Assembly (NCBI RefSeq): GCF_033568475.1
Contig: NC_133123.1
Coordinates: 131,784,930-131,848,929 of the forward strand
Length of the DNA stretch: 64,000 nt
Reading direction: 5' to 3'
Origin: Henckelia pumila
Taxonomy: Eukaryota > Streptophyta > Magnoliopsida > Lamiales > Gesneriaceae
Part shown: positions 46,278 to 58,709 of the stretch, in pieces
Position numbering within the stretch: position 1 is the stretch's first letter
Layout of the letters: each line of letters opens with the position of its first letter
Program-made: the position numbers and the translations under genes
The notes under the pieces: generated by a model
Databases searched by the model: none
Told to the model about the DNA's origin: nothing
Seen by the model: only the letters and a program-made list of their open reading frames with translations

Positions 46278-48493
46278 ATGTCCGGAGAGGGATCAAGTCG
46301 TAGGGGTGACAAAGGAAAAGGAAAGAAAAAGAGCATCATACCACCCGAGGTCGAGTATCCTCAATTCAATGTCGATGGATTTGATCTTGAATATTCCGAT
46401 GATGAAATTCAAGAAATTCGACAAGAGGCGCAACAAAGACAACAAGTTGAACAACCACCACCACCACCACGTCATCATGCAAGTCAAGAAAGTATGAACG
46501 ATCCGGCGCCCTCTCAAAGACAAACTCGAGCGGTGCCTCACCCGACATCCGATATCTTCACCAAACACTTCGACAAGGTGACGCTTCCCTCCGGTGATTT
46601 GCAAGCCAAATGCAAATATTGTTCAAAATGTTACAAATTTAAACAAGGAGGTGGTTATGGAACTTTGACGCGGCATATCGAGAAAAATCATCCGGTGGAA
46701 ATTGGTATTGATCGTGGTCAAACTCAAATTCCGGCATTCTCTTCTCAATCGGGTAATGAATCTCAACTATTTAAATATAACGAAGCTAGATTTAGAGAAT
46801 AAATGGCTAAATTTTGTGCGGTTGAACAACTTTATTTTAGTTTTAGCGATAAATTATCTTTTGAAAATTGGCTTTCTACAAGTGCAAATCCTTCTATTAG
46901 ACGTATTCCAATAAATAGTCTCAAACGCACAATGAAAAAGTTAGTCGTTGATCAAAAGAAAGAATTAATTAAGGAATTTTATAGTTTGAATAATAAAGTT
47001 TCTTTGTGTTCCGATATTTGGAGTGATCATTGGCAAAGTTGTTCATATATGGGTATTACATGTCATTGGATTGATAATAATTGGAACATTCAAAAAAGGT
47101 TGCTTGCATATAGATGTTTCAACGAATCACACACGGCACAAAATATTTCGCAACTTATATTTGTTATTTTAGAAGAATATGGTCCAACTACCAAAGTTTT
47201 TTCAATGTCTTTTGATAATGCTAGTGCAAATACTTCAAGTATAAGTTAGCTTATTGAAATATGTAAACCATCACTAGGTGGCAAATTTTTTCATATTAGA
47301 TGCACATGTCATATTTTAAATTTGTGTGTTCAAGATGGACTAAAAAGTTTAGGCATACATATTCAACTAATTAGAAACGCTATTCATTATTTATGGACGC
47401 ATCCTCAAGTTATGAAGCAATGGGAAAAATTTTGTAGAGTAAATGGTATGAAGCCTAAGCGGTTTGCACGAGATGTTCCAACTCGTTGGAATTCAACATA
47501 TAAATTGTTATTATCCTCTTTTGAATATAAAGATTTATTATGTACATTTTTTCATCAATTTGTTCAAGCTCGTGATATTTATTTGTTTTCAAATCAATGG
47601 AACATATGCACTAGTATTTGTGAAATTTTAAAAGTTTTTAATGATGCTAGTGACCAATTATCTGGTTTTTATTACCCTACTTCACATTTAGTTTTAACAC
47701 ATTGTTGCAACATTGCTTGTATTTTTCATGAACATGTTAATTCTAATGATAGTGCTTTATCTCAATGTATTCTCGTCATGAAAGCAAAATGGGAAAAATA
47801 TTTTTTGCTCATTCCTGAAATTTTTTTATGTGCTTTTGTTTTAGATCCTAGACTTAAATTAGATGGCTTAAGCAACATGTTAACATTATATTATGAATCT
47901 TTGGAGCCTATTGCGGAAACGATTCCTTCTATCTCATTGATTTTGTTTAATATTAAAACTCATTTACTTGATATTTATAATGAATATAACATCAAATATG
48001 GTGGACAAATTGTTTCACATGAAACACAATCCACTGCAACTAGTAATGTTACTTCTAAACTTACTAAAACACAACTTTTATTAAGGGAACGGACGAAACG
48101 TCCACGAGGATCCTCAAGTTCCAGTCAGGAACTTGAGAATTATTTTACCACTACTTTTGATTTTAGTGATATAGATGAGGAAAACTTCAACATTTTGAGA
48201 TTGTGGTCGCAAAAAACACAAATATATCCAATTTTGGCTATAATGGCAAAAGAAATTCTAGCTTGTCCGGTTTCAACAGTTGCAGTGGAGCAAGCATTTA
48301 GTATTGGAGGAAATAATTGGACGAGAGACGTTCTAGCTTAAGGCCGAAAAACTTGGAAGCCCAATGTTTGCTCAATGATTGGTCAAAAGCCGCTACTCGA
48401 ACACAACATATTCAAAGTGATGAAGAAGACCAAGATGATACCGAAGGAACATCCGGAACTACGACGAGAGGAAATGCGAGTGAAGTAGAATAA
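46278..48493 (+). pseudogene. hAT transposase, copy 2, nearly complete
   Basis: Frame from ATG 46278 with an acidic N-terminus, a BED zinc finger (C-K-Y-C ... H-I-E-K-N-H, 46608-46692), the RNase H-like fold with the W-S-D-H-W and F-D-N-A-S segments, the R-W-N-S-T-Y motif, and the hATC dimerisation domain (L-R-L-W-S-Q near 48201, S-T-V-A-V-E-Q-A-F-S near 48280). TAA at 46800-46802 and TAG at 47247-47249 interrupt it in frame. A one-base deletion near 48313 shifts the last part. Length is typical of Ac/Tam3-type transposases. Not functional as it stands. Confidence 0.92.
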
Positions 48494-48679
48494 AATGTAA
48501 TAGATTTGTAATATTAAGTCATAAGATATTAAGATGTTGAAATTCTAATATATTGTTTATTTAATAAATGTAATAGATTTTTATTATGGAGATATGAAAT
48601 ATTTGATTGAGATTATTTAAAAAATATGTCTTATTAAAAATTTGTTTAAAAATTTATAAAAAATTAAATTTCGAATGTG

Positions 48680-48835
48680 CAGCGCCCCAGCACTGCATTG
48701 GCAGCGCCCTTCGAATATAATTCGAAGGTTTAGCGCCCCAGCGCTGCCAAATAAGCGCTGGGGCGCTGCACCTTCGAATTAAATTCGAAGGGAAAGCGCC
48801 CCAGCTCTGCCAATGCAGCGCTGGGGCGCTGCAAT
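48680..48835. repeat. AGCGCCCCAGCGCTG inverted-repeat array in hAT 3' subterminal DNA
   Basis: Five to six copies in both directions of AGCGCCCCAGCNCTG, with inverted TTCGAATTAAATTCGAA-type segments between them. The corresponding part of copy 1 (about 41340-41490) is GC-rich but has a different sequence. Confidence 0.75.
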
Positions 48836-49020
48836 TTTTTTTTATTTTTAAATGACACGGTTTAGCCCGGACCCTGAACCGGTGGTTAACCGGACCCGGA
48901 CCCAGACCGGAACCGCCAGTTCACCGACCCGGACCGGAACCGGCCATTTGCGGGCCGGTTAAGGGTTGGCTAAATGCCAACCCGGACCGGACCCGGACCG
49001 TGGCCAGGTCTACTTATAAT

Positions 49021-49133
49021 GAGTTCTATTATATATGTTGAAAATTGGTGTGTCATATTATAAATGCCTACAATATTTTAAAATTAAGAGACACGTATGA
49101 AAGGTTATGTCATTTCATTCATGACTTATAATG
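49021..49133. repeat. Tandem repeat unit (right copy)
   Basis: Direct repeat of 45650-45762; a third partial unit follows to about 49190, recognisable by AAATGATGAGACACATGACA. Confidence 0.75.
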
Positions 49134-49892
49134 TACATCAAAGAGTTATGACTCTTCCCAAAATCTTTTTAAATGATGAGACACATGACACATGTATGGT
49201 GCATCCTGCATCCATATAGCCCACGTCATATCCATGTGTCCGACAATAGAATGGACACGACCATATGGTGCCTACGTGGAGTTATACACAAAGCAAACTT
49301 TATGTAGGTGGCATCTGCGTGACACTAACACATGACACACATGTCATCTTTTTCATGTCAACGGGGAACTTATGAGGCATTTGCTATAAGGACACCCACA
49401 ATAAATAGGGTAGAATTCAACCTACCTTCAGAGACATTTCTCCCAAATATTTGTGGATCCATTATGCCACATCATCTATCCAATATTTTATCATTCAAAT
49501 ATCTTATATTCCACATTCAAATATCTCACAAACCATATATTTGTGGACCCCACAATTATTTTATTACTATCTATTTATTTTTTATTTAAATAAAATAATT
49601 TAGAAACTTTATTTTTTAACGACTACTTCGTAACAATAATTACAATTAACTTAAAAGCCTAAATTTATTTTAATAAAATATTTTTAAAAATTTAAAAATA
49701 ATTGATACAACAACCTCGCAAAAGTTTGACAATTATCAAATATAATATTTTAATATTAAAATTTTATATGATAATATAACAATACAAATTGTATTCATAT
49801 TAAAAATTATATTAATAGTAATTGAATTTATAATTTACATATATTAAAAAAATTTTAAAAAAAAAGGAAAAGAAAAGGTTGCAGAGTGGGCC
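49134..49892. other. AT-rich intergenic region
   Basis: No gene supported. TATTTGTGGATCCATTATGC near 49450 and TATATTTGTGGACCCCAC near 49535 suggest a further degenerate repeat. Confidence 0.45.
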
Positions 49893-50456
49893 TATAATAA
49901 CCTAAGTTCCATTTTACATGTTAGAAAATGACACTAAATTTTAAAAGTGTCAAAAAATTATTAAAGAGTCATTATTTGAGAAAAATAAATGGAAAATCAG
50001 CTCCAGAACATCCAAATTAAAATGGTAGGGAGGGTCTCGGGGCCTGAACAGTTTGGAAGTAGTCGAACCATTTCGGAAGGAGATGAAGCGGTATTCACCT
50101 TCCGAACTCAACAACCCCTTGAGATGTCAAAATTAGTTTTACGCGTGGAAAGTAAGGTGCAATTCGGACCTTCCAAACTCACCTGTCCAAAAACATGTCA
50201 AAGTGCGGAAACGTGGAAAACATGCCCAGATCGGAGCTTCTGAACCCAGATCGGACCTTTCGATCCCTGACCTACAAATATGCGTCCAAACCTCATTCTC
50301 AAGTACAAATTTGAAGGGTTTTCGAACTATTAGTCTACATTTGAGTGTTTTGGGCCATACCATCGAGGGTCGGGCACTAGCGAGATGTTACGGGGCTCGT
50401 AGCTGAGCTGTGCTTGGGTCAATGTCTTCAACATCAATGGGCTGACGATGGACGTA
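49893..50456 (+). repeat. Old truncated LTR related to the 612-2166 family
   Basis: The order of segments, for example AAATGGAAAATCAGCTCCAG and GGTAGGGAGGGTC, parallels the chromovirus LTR, but with much more divergence. Degenerate TTCGGA/TCCGAA-type inverted repeats lie at about 50055-50265, followed by a decayed TATA box near 50272. It ends where the minus-strand chromovirus LTR starts at 50457. Confidence 0.75.
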
Positions 50457-51641
50457 TGTGAGACCTCGATTCTAAACATCTAATCTCGGGAGAAACAATT
50501 ATTAAGTAAACAAGAACAAAGATTAAAAGCAAAATTTTTTTTTTTGAACAGTGCTCGCTCGATCGATAAAACATTACAGATCGAGCGGGCCAGAAATTCC
50601 AAGTCTCTGCCGAGACTTAACAAAAGCCCTCCGCTCGATCGGTAAAATCTTACCGATCGAGCGGACACAAAAGTCCAACACTCTGCCTCAGCTCAGGGGT
50701 GCTCGCTCGATCGGTAAGATTCAACCGATCGAGCGGGCACAAATCTGCAGAAAAGAAAACAGATTGTTTGACTCCATTCAAATCCAAGTCTTCAAAACTA
50801 AATCCAATCAATCGAATCACAACAAATCGAAACAAATAAACTCAAACAATATACCGTCTTCGCTTCTCAATTCGATTCAACTCCCAAATTTGATCCAAAC
50901 CCGAAACTCCAATCCAAATCTGAAAATGAAGATTATACGGATTTGGTGTCAATCCAACAACTCAAACAAATTCTGAATTGAACCAAACAAACAACCGATA
51001 AATTAAAACTCGATTTCAACGGCATAACGGCTATAAACGATCAAACCATAACTCATCAACACCATCCAACCACTTCAACCAACTCATATCAACTTCTAAA
51101 CCAACAAAACACAACAAACCTCAACAATAACTAAAACCCCATTTTCGAAATTATGCCTCAAAATTCATATAAAATCTAAACTTCGTTCTTTTTCCAAACC
51201 GACTTCGAATACACGATCTATGCTAGCTCAAGAACAACATACTCCAAGATTATCAAATTCTGACAACCCAAAACAAATCAAAGTTCGAGGATCGTAGCAA
51301 AACTTACGTCAGAATGAAGCCCTCATTACGGTGATCGTGAAACTCAACTCGGAATCAAAATCTGACGGTCGGATCGTGCGAATCAGATGGAAGAAAAGCT
51401 TGAGAAATCGCCTCCCATGGCTTCCGGTTCAGAATGTACGAATGGAGAGAAAGAGAGGAGAGGGAATGATGTGATTTTTAAGTCAACTTGCTTGTATAAT
51501 AATATATAATCCAACTTTTGCATTTCGATCCCTGAAACTCCCAATTTAATTCGATTCAATCCCTGCTCAATAAATCTCCAAAATAAAATAATAATCAATT
51601 CCAATAATCACGAAAAGTAATTAATTTCAGGGCCTTACAAT
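50457..51641 (-). repeat. 3' LTR of minus-strand chromovirus
   Basis: On the minus strand it starts TGTAAGGCCCTGAAATTA and ends GTCTCACA. Near its end it carries three palindromes of the CTCGATCGGTAA...TTACCGATCGAG type. Confidence 0.9.
50565..50742. repeat. Three CTCGATCGGTAA/TTACCGATCGAG palindromes in LTR
   Basis: Inverted repeats at about 50565-50596, 50632-50663 and 50703-50738 share arms CGCTCGATCGGTAA and short A/T-rich loops. The sequences between them are also partly repeated (AAATTCCAAGTCTCTGCC). The same palindrome occurs at about 56768-56800 in the partial 5' LTR. Confidence 0.85.
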
Positions 51642-51657
51642 TCTCCCCCTCTAAGAT
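51642..51657 (-). other. Polypurine tract of minus-strand chromovirus
   Basis: On the minus strand this reads TTAGAGGGGGAGAAT next to the LTR start. Confidence 0.8.
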
Positions 51658-51728
51658 TCGATTTCGTCCTCGAAATCTGACAGATCACAGACTGAACAAG
51701 AAAGAATCACACCGAAGACGAACTCACC

Positions 51729-54700
51729 TCAATCGAACAATTTTGGAAATCGCTGCCTCATATCAGATTCGGTCTCCCAAGTTGCTTCCTCAACTCCGTG
51801 ACGACCCCACTGAATCTTCACCAACGGAATCGACTTGTTTCTGAGCTGCTTCTCTTTTCTGTCAAGGATCTGAATCGGTCGCTCGAAGTAACTCAGAGTC
51901 TCATCAAGTTCGGCCTCGTCTGGCTGAAGAACATGCGACGGATCCGGATGATATTTTCGCAACATCAAAACGTGAAACACATCGTGGATGCCTGAAAGTG
52001 ACGGAGGAAGAGCAATCCTATATGCAAGATCGCCTATCTTCTCCAGAATCTCATACAGACCAATGAATCTTGGAGACAACTTTCCCCTTTTCCCGAATCT
52101 GACAGTGCCTCTGAACGGAGAAATCTTCAGAAACACACGGTCTCCCTGATCAAAAGACAGTGGTCTGCGTCTGACATTCGCATACTTGTCCTGTCGATCT
52201 TGGGCTATCTTCATCCTGATTCAAATCAACTTCACTTGCTCGGACATATCACGAATCATATCTGGACCCAACTCAGGTGATTTTGAAATCTCATCCTAAA
52301 ATAACGGAGATCTGCACTTCTTCCCGTACAAAGCTTCAAAAGGTGCCATGCCAATACTCGCTTGAAAGCTTTTATTGTACAAAAACTCCACTAGAGGCAA
52401 ATAATCCTGCCAACCTGAGCCAAAGTCAAGCACTACCGCGCGAAGCATATCCTCCAAAGTCTGGATCGTACGCTCGGACTGACCGTCGGTCTGAGGGTGA
52501 TACGTTGTGCTCAAGTGCAAATGAGTACCCAATGCCCCCTGTAGACTGTGCCAAAAGTGAGAAGTAAACCTCGGATCTCTGTCTGATACTATCGACTTCG
52601 GCACGCCGTGCAATCTCACAACCTCTCTGACATACAACTCGGCCATCTGATCGTGACGGTATGTCATACGGTATGGAATGAAACAAGCAGATTTCGTCAA
52701 CCGGTCAATCACTACCCAAATCGCATCACAACCTCTGACTGAACGCGGTAGCTTGGTGACGATGTCCATAGAGATATGATCCCACTTCCATTCCGGGACA
52801 GGTAAACTGTGCAATAGTCCACCTGGTTTCTTCCTCTCGGCTTTCACTTGTTGAAAATTCAGACAACGGGACACAAATCTCTCCTTTCAACTGCTTCCAC
52901 TAGAATTGAGTCTTCAAGTCGTTATACATCTTCCGGCCTCCTGGATAAACACTGAACCGACTGCAATGCGCCTCTCGAAGGATACGCTGTCTCAACTCAG
53001 AAACATCGAGCAAAACAATACGGTTATTCACGAATAGCATATCATCCCTGAACTGAAACTCTGATTGATGACCTGATCTAACCTTCTCTATCAAACTCTG
53101 ACTGCTCGGATCGGATCTTTGTGCCTCTCTGATCAACTGAAACAACTCTGGCTCGGCCTGAATCACAAATACTTTGATGGATCTCCTATCGGTCTCAAAC
53201 TCCAAACCAGAAGTAAAACAGTCTTCAATCAATTGAGAGACACCAATCGTAGCAAGATATAAGGAACAAAGCTTTCGACTAAGATCGTCTGCAGCTGCAT
53301 TCGACTTTCCAGGATAATACTTGATCTCACAATCGAAGTCCTTAAGCAAATCCATCCATCTCCTCTGTCTCATGTTCAGCTCGAACTGGGAAAACAAGTA
53401 TTTCAGGCTCTTATGGTCCGAAAATATCTCAAACGACTCGCCATAAAGATAATGGCTCCAGGTCTTCAAAGCAAACACAATCGCCGCAAGATCAAGGTCA
53501 TGGATCGGATAACGAGTCTCGTGCGGCTTCAGTTGCCTCAAAGCATAAGCTATGACATGCTTCCTCTGCATAAGAATGCATCTAAGACCACGGTGAGAAG
53601 CATCACAGTAAACGGAATAACCTCCCGTACCTGATGGAATAGACAAGATCGGAGCGCTGGTCAATCTCTTCAACTCAACAAAACTGGCCTCGCACTCCAT
53701 GGACCAAACAAACAGTGCATTCTTCTGGGTCAACTGGGTAATCGGCTTTGCAATGGAAGAGAAACCCTCGATAAATCGGCGATAATACCCCGCCAAACCC
53801 ATGAAGCTTCGGATTTCTGGCACTGATGTCGGTCTCGGCCAATTCATAACTGCCTCGATCTTACTGGGGTCAACAGAAATTCCATCTCTTGATACAATGT
53901 GGCCTAGAAAAACAACTCGGTCCAACCAAAACTCGCACTTCGATAGCTTATCATACAACTGTTCGGCTTACAAAACCTGCAATACAATCCTCAAATGCTC
54001 TGCATGATCTGAACAGTTCTTCGAATAGATCAAAATATCGTCAATAAAGATAATGACGAACTCATCCAAATACCGCTGAAAGATATGATTCATCAGATCC
54101 ATAAAAACTGCTGGAGCATTTGTCAAACCAAACGGCATGACTACGAACTCAAAATGCCCATATCTGGTTCTGAAAGCTGTCTTAGGCACATCCTCGTCGC
54201 GAACTCTCAGCTGATGATACCCTGATCTCAGATATATCTTCGAATACACTGAAGAACCCTGCAGTTGATCAAAAAGATCGTCGATCCTAGGTAGAGGATA
54301 CTTGTTCTTGACCGTCGCTTGATTCAACTGGCGATAGTCGATGCAGAGTCGCATAGAACCGTCTTTCTTCCTCACAAAGAGCACCGGAGCACCCCAAGGT
54401 GATACAATAGGTCGGATGTATCCCTTGGCAATCAAATCTTCTAACTGCTCCTTCAACTAATTCAATTCTAACGGAGCCATTCGATAAGGTGCTTTCGAAA
54501 TAGGTTGAGTACCTGGTGTAAGTTCGATGTTGAATTCGATCTCTCGAATCGGCGGCAAACCAGGAATCTCATCTGGAAAAACATCCGGAAACTTGTTAAC
54601 CACCGGTATCTCAGTCAACTAAGGACTATACCTCTGCACATCTACTGCATAAATCAAGAATCCTTCTGCTCCTATCTGAAGCAAATGAGACATGGACAAC

Positions 54701-55139
54701 GTAGAAATCAAAGGAATCCTGGATTGAGAGCCCTTACCGAAAAACTTCCAATCGTCTACCATCTCAGGTCTGAAACGAACCATTTTCTGAAAGCAATCTA
54801 CTGTCGCCCTATACTTGGTCAGAGCATCAATCCCGACAATACAGTCAATAATCCAAGTACAATGCAGTCAATCTCAATCGAATTCTCCCCGGATTCTAAC
54901 ACACAGTTTCGGACCATTCTCACCAAAATAATTCCTCCACCCAAAGGTGAAGTGATAGAAACGACATCAGATAATGGCTCGGCAAATAAATCATGCATCA
55001 CGACAAATCTTTCAGAAATAAAACAGTGAGAAGCACCCGTATCAATCAAAACAAACGCAGGATAACCAAAGATCGAACAGTTACCTACTATCACGTCATT
55101 CGGAGCTGCATTGGCCTGATCCTCTGTTAGTGCAAACAC
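51729..55139 (-). pseudogene. Chromovirus pol (PR-RT-RNaseH-IN-chromodomain), broken
   Basis: Protease L-I-D-T-G-A-S near 55040; reverse transcriptase (53968-54456) with F-I-D-D; RNase H (about 53300-53620) with Y-C-D-A-S; integrase zinc finger and D,D,E core (52296-52920); chromodomain-type C-terminus ending F-P-K-L-F-D at 51732. Protease and integrase lie in one frame and RT/RNase H in another, so at least two indels occurred (between about 54819 and 54456, and near 52880). Stops also occur, for example at 53959 and near 52900. Confidence 0.92.
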
Positions 55140-56336
55140 CCTCGCCTGCTGTCGAGGAGGTTGGTTTTGATTCTGGTTACCTCCCTTATGAGACTGCTAC
55201 TGGGGCTGAAAAGAATGGACTGCAGAAGCTGATCTCTCGGGCTGAGCTGGCGGTCTAGAAGAACTGCCGCTCTGAGTTCTATCGGATCCTCGCTGAGGAC
55301 TGACTCTAGCAAAGTGACCCGGCTGCTGGCAGATATTGCAACTACCAAACACGCCTCGAAACTGATCACTTGGGTGGCGTCCTTCACACTTTCTACACGA
55401 TGCTCCTGAAGAACCTGAATTCTGTCCGGAACTGAACTGTCTAGAGCCACCGGAGCTCGATGAACTGCTCCCAGAATTCTTGAACTGTTTCCCCTTCGGT
55501 CTATACTGATCTCGCCTATTTCTGCCACCACTGCCTCCCTCAACCCTCTGAGACTGATTCCACTGCTGAGAAGGTTGGTACTGATACTGGGACTGCTGAG
55601 GTTGAAACTGAATAGGCTGATTCTGAAAAGATCTCTGCTGCTGCTAAGGAGTTATCTGATTTCCTCGCTGCATCAACAATCCAGCTTTGGCTCCCTTTGC
55701 CTGATCCATTGCATCTACAAAGTTGTTGGGTCTTCCGGTATTGACCAGGGTAAAGATCTCAGGATTCAAGCCATTGATGAAGTGATCGGCCTTGGCTTCC
55801 TCGTGATCTGCAATGTGAGGTGCAAACCTCAAGAGACTGTCAAACTTACTCACGTACTCCTCGATACTCAGATTCCCTTGCTTCAGATTCGCAAATTCGG
55901 CACCCTTTTCCTTTCGATACGAGACCGGAAAGAACCACTTGTAGAACTCGGTCTTGAACAAACTCCAAGTAATAATGGTGCCTCGATTCTCATTTGCCCT
56001 CTTGGTTGTGGTCCACCAATTCTTGGCAACACCCTGAAGCTGGTGAATGACTAACCTGATTCTGCGGTCATCGGTATAGTCGAGAGAATCAAAGAGCTGA
56101 TCGATGTCCTCTAACCAACTCTTACAGTCAACGGAGTTCTCGATGCCAGTCAAGGTAGGCGGTCGGAAAGATCGAAATCTCTTCAATAGAGTCTCCATCA
56201 GGGTCGCAGTTGCATCAAACCGATCCACTCCAGTACTATCCTGATCATTCGGAGGAGTTATAACTGGCGGCGGATTTTCAGTAAAAGGAGGAGTCAAAGG
56301 TGGTGGATTCCTTCTCAAAGATCGATGAGGTGCCAT
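55140..56336 (-). pseudogene. Chromovirus gag, two stops
   Basis: Starts at ATG 56336 with a Pro-rich N-terminus, then the Gag core (W-L-E-D-I, W-W-T-T, L-K-Q-G-N-L-S), a Gln/Ser/Gly-rich region and a zinc knuckle C-N-I-C-Q-Q-P-G-H-F-A-R-V-S in which the last cysteine is replaced by serine. Stops at 55644-55646 and near 55198 do not change frame. The frame continues into protease. Confidence 0.87.
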
Positions 56337-56654
56337 CTTATATCAAAGGTTAGGACACAATATCTCAAACTCAATCTCAATCTCAAAACCTCGGTGTCCA
56401 AACTCTGCTCTGAGTACTCATGAATCTCAAAGATATCCAATGACAGATAATAGCACATTTATAGATATATATCACGTAATTCATGCTTTATAAATTAAAT
56501 CACAAATCTTGTAATTCAATTAAGTTAAGAATCAATAAAGCATGCTCGCACGTATTTAAAATAATCATTTAAATAAATCAATCACACGCGAGAATTCAAT
56601 TCATGCGGACTCGATCTATCCCGCTCACTCTAGTTCAAATCCAAGAATCTTATC

Positions 56655-56666
56655 GCTCTGATACCA
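56655..56666 (-). other. Primer-binding site (initiator tRNA-Met)
   Basis: Minus strand TGGTATCAGAGC, five bases inside the LTR end. Confidence 0.9.
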
Positions 56667-56671
56667 CTTAA

Positions 56672-56831
56672 TGTGAGACTTCGATTCTAAACATCTAATC
56701 TCGGGACAAACAATTATTAAGCAAACAAGAACAAAGATTAAAAGCAAATTTTTTTTTTGAACAGTGCTCGCTCGATCGGTAAAACATTACCGATCGAGCG
56801 GGCCAAAAATTCCAAGTCTCTGCCAAGACTT
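56672..56831 (-). repeat. Partial 5' LTR of minus-strand chromovirus
   Basis: Matches 50457-50620 closely and stops after GACTT at 56827-56831, where the Copia LTR begins. Confidence 0.9.
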
Positions 56832-58696
56832 TGTAAGAGTGGGTGCCCAGTGAGCCAACTGTGTGGCTATGGGCTTTGATGACTCTTTGTATAAACAATC
56901 TTTTGTTTAATATTATTTACACTTTTATGGCAATGACTTTATATTACTTCATATTGTTATATTGTGATATACTATTGTTGTTTTGATAAAGACCTTGAAT
57001 ATACTATAGTGTATGTAAGATGTGGTAGAACATGGAGATGTCTATCATGAAATACATCTTATAGTCACTGTATATTCTAAAAACCGTTCCTAGTCGATTG
57101 AGCCGTCCGATAATAAGGATAAGGATCGCTCGAGTTTGAGACTAGCATTTGCGATGCGGAGTACCACGTTTCATTGGTAGGGAACATGGAGATGTTCGAA
57201 GCATGCAAATGGATATTCATAGGATGAATAATCGAACTACCCTATCCGGACTTTCCAAGTGGTTATCACTTATCGAGTGGATAAAGTCCGCGGTTTTGGT
57301 TGTACACCATTAGTCCTTACGACTTGAAACATCATGGAGACTCTATATGCTAGTGCTGTGCTTTGACTCGTTTACCGACTCTATGGGGGTCATCAGGTGT
57401 CGAGATTGGGTACAGTTACGACACATATAGGAGTCAATGCATTGTTGTCAAGGATTCACCACATACTTGCGAGTGTGGATATCCTATGCGATCTGAGGAG
57501 ATATTAGTGTGACAAATCTCTGGCCAGAGTACTTGATGTGATTTAAGAAATGGTTTCTTAGTAGCACATGCGATGTCACTAATTTGATCTTCAAGATGCA
57601 TTGCATAGTTATCGAATCTTGAGCGACTCTCGATATACCAATGGTTGTTGATTCGATCGGGATATATGGATGAAGGGACCGTACTGTACGCTAACCAAAA
57701 TCTACTGGTTCTTGTAGGCACTATCAGTGATACCTAGGGAATCATGGGGCGATGTTGCTAGGCGCTTTACCATGATTCGTTGGGCAAGTCGGAAAGTGTT
57801 GTTCCGAGTCACAAGGAGTTGTGAGCCCACGGCTAGCTGTATCCCTGAACCATTGAGGGTCACACAGTGTAATGGAGTTTTAATCCCCGTTGAGATAGTT
57901 AAATTTAAAGAGTTAAATTTAATGAACTAAGGAGTTGGACTTCTTAAATAAGAGTAAGGGAGTAGGATTTCCTAAAATGACATAGGGATGGACATTTTAG
58001 GAAACCACTGAATTCGGATTCAGGAAAATTTATTTTGACTTTAAAATGTGCAGAAATGGTTTCTGTGCACATTGGTAAAATCGGTTTATCAATCGGAGTC
58101 ACGATGAATTTTATATTAATTTCTGAACGAGCGGGCTTTGCTTGTCGGGCCCTAGCTTATGACTAATGGGCCCTAAGGTGTTAGTGGCCTGCATTATAAA
58201 TAAGTTATTGCAGTACAGAAATTAGATATAACAGGTCATTATTTTGAGAGCAGAATTTTCGAAACCCTAGCCCCTTTCACTCTCACAATTCGGCCGCCCC
58301 TCCTTGCTCTGTCAGAGAATTTCCGGTCTGTGATTTTTAATTGCAGTCAGGAATAACGAATCAGATTCGTTTAATCTCTTCGCAGAAAACTTCTGATAGA
58401 TTTTCTAGTGCAATCTATCAGAGGGATTTAAACCCCATTCGTGGACCTGATTGAAGGAGTTCATCAGTTCCTGGGAGATACAAGAAGCGCAGAGAAATCT
58501 GTGTGGTGTCCATTAATCTCGCTTCGAGATTGAAGGTAAAATTTAAATTAATTGTTATTTGAATTTTACACACACAATAATTTAATCGTTGAATGGTTGA
58601 TACCTACACCATGGAATTGTTCCATGATAAAAATTTTAAACTTCCGCTGCACCGGGTATCAATCGTGATTGATCTGACCGCCAGTTTTTTCCAACA
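56832..58696 (+). repeat. 5' LTR of intact Copia element
   Basis: It starts TGTAAGAGTGGGTGCCCAG and ends TTTTTTCCAACA, 1865 bp. TATAAATA at 58195-58202 is a likely promoter. Its right end is fixed by the primer site; its left end by the break in chromovirus similarity. Confidence 0.88.
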
Positions 58697-58697
58697 G

Positions 58698-58709
58698 TGG
58701 TATCAGAGC
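58698..58709 (+). other. Primer-binding site (initiator tRNA-Met)
   Basis: TGGTATCAGAGCC one base after the LTR end. Confidence 0.92.

Larger units (their letters stand above)
45755..49020 (+). mobile_element. hAT transposon copy 2, plus strand, with 8-bp TSD
   Basis: The element spans 45763-49012 (3250 bp), with TAGACCTGGCCA termini and an exact CTTATAAT duplication at 45755-45762 and 49013-49020. Same family as copy 1, opposite orientation, 1.48 kb away. It encodes a near-complete transposase frame with two stops and one frameshift. It carries hairpin arrays near both ends. Confidence 0.95.
50457..56831 (-). mobile_element. Ty3/Gypsy chromovirus, minus strand, 5' LTR broken
   Basis: 3' LTR 50457-51641, purine tract 51642-51657, pol, gag, primer-binding site 56655-56666 and the 3' end of the 5' LTR (56672-56831). 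The Copia element starting at 56832 is inserted in that LTR, so the remainder of the LTR should lie right of the window. Frameshifts and stops break the coding region. Chromodomain-type end and LTR style place it among chromoviruses. Confidence 0.9.
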
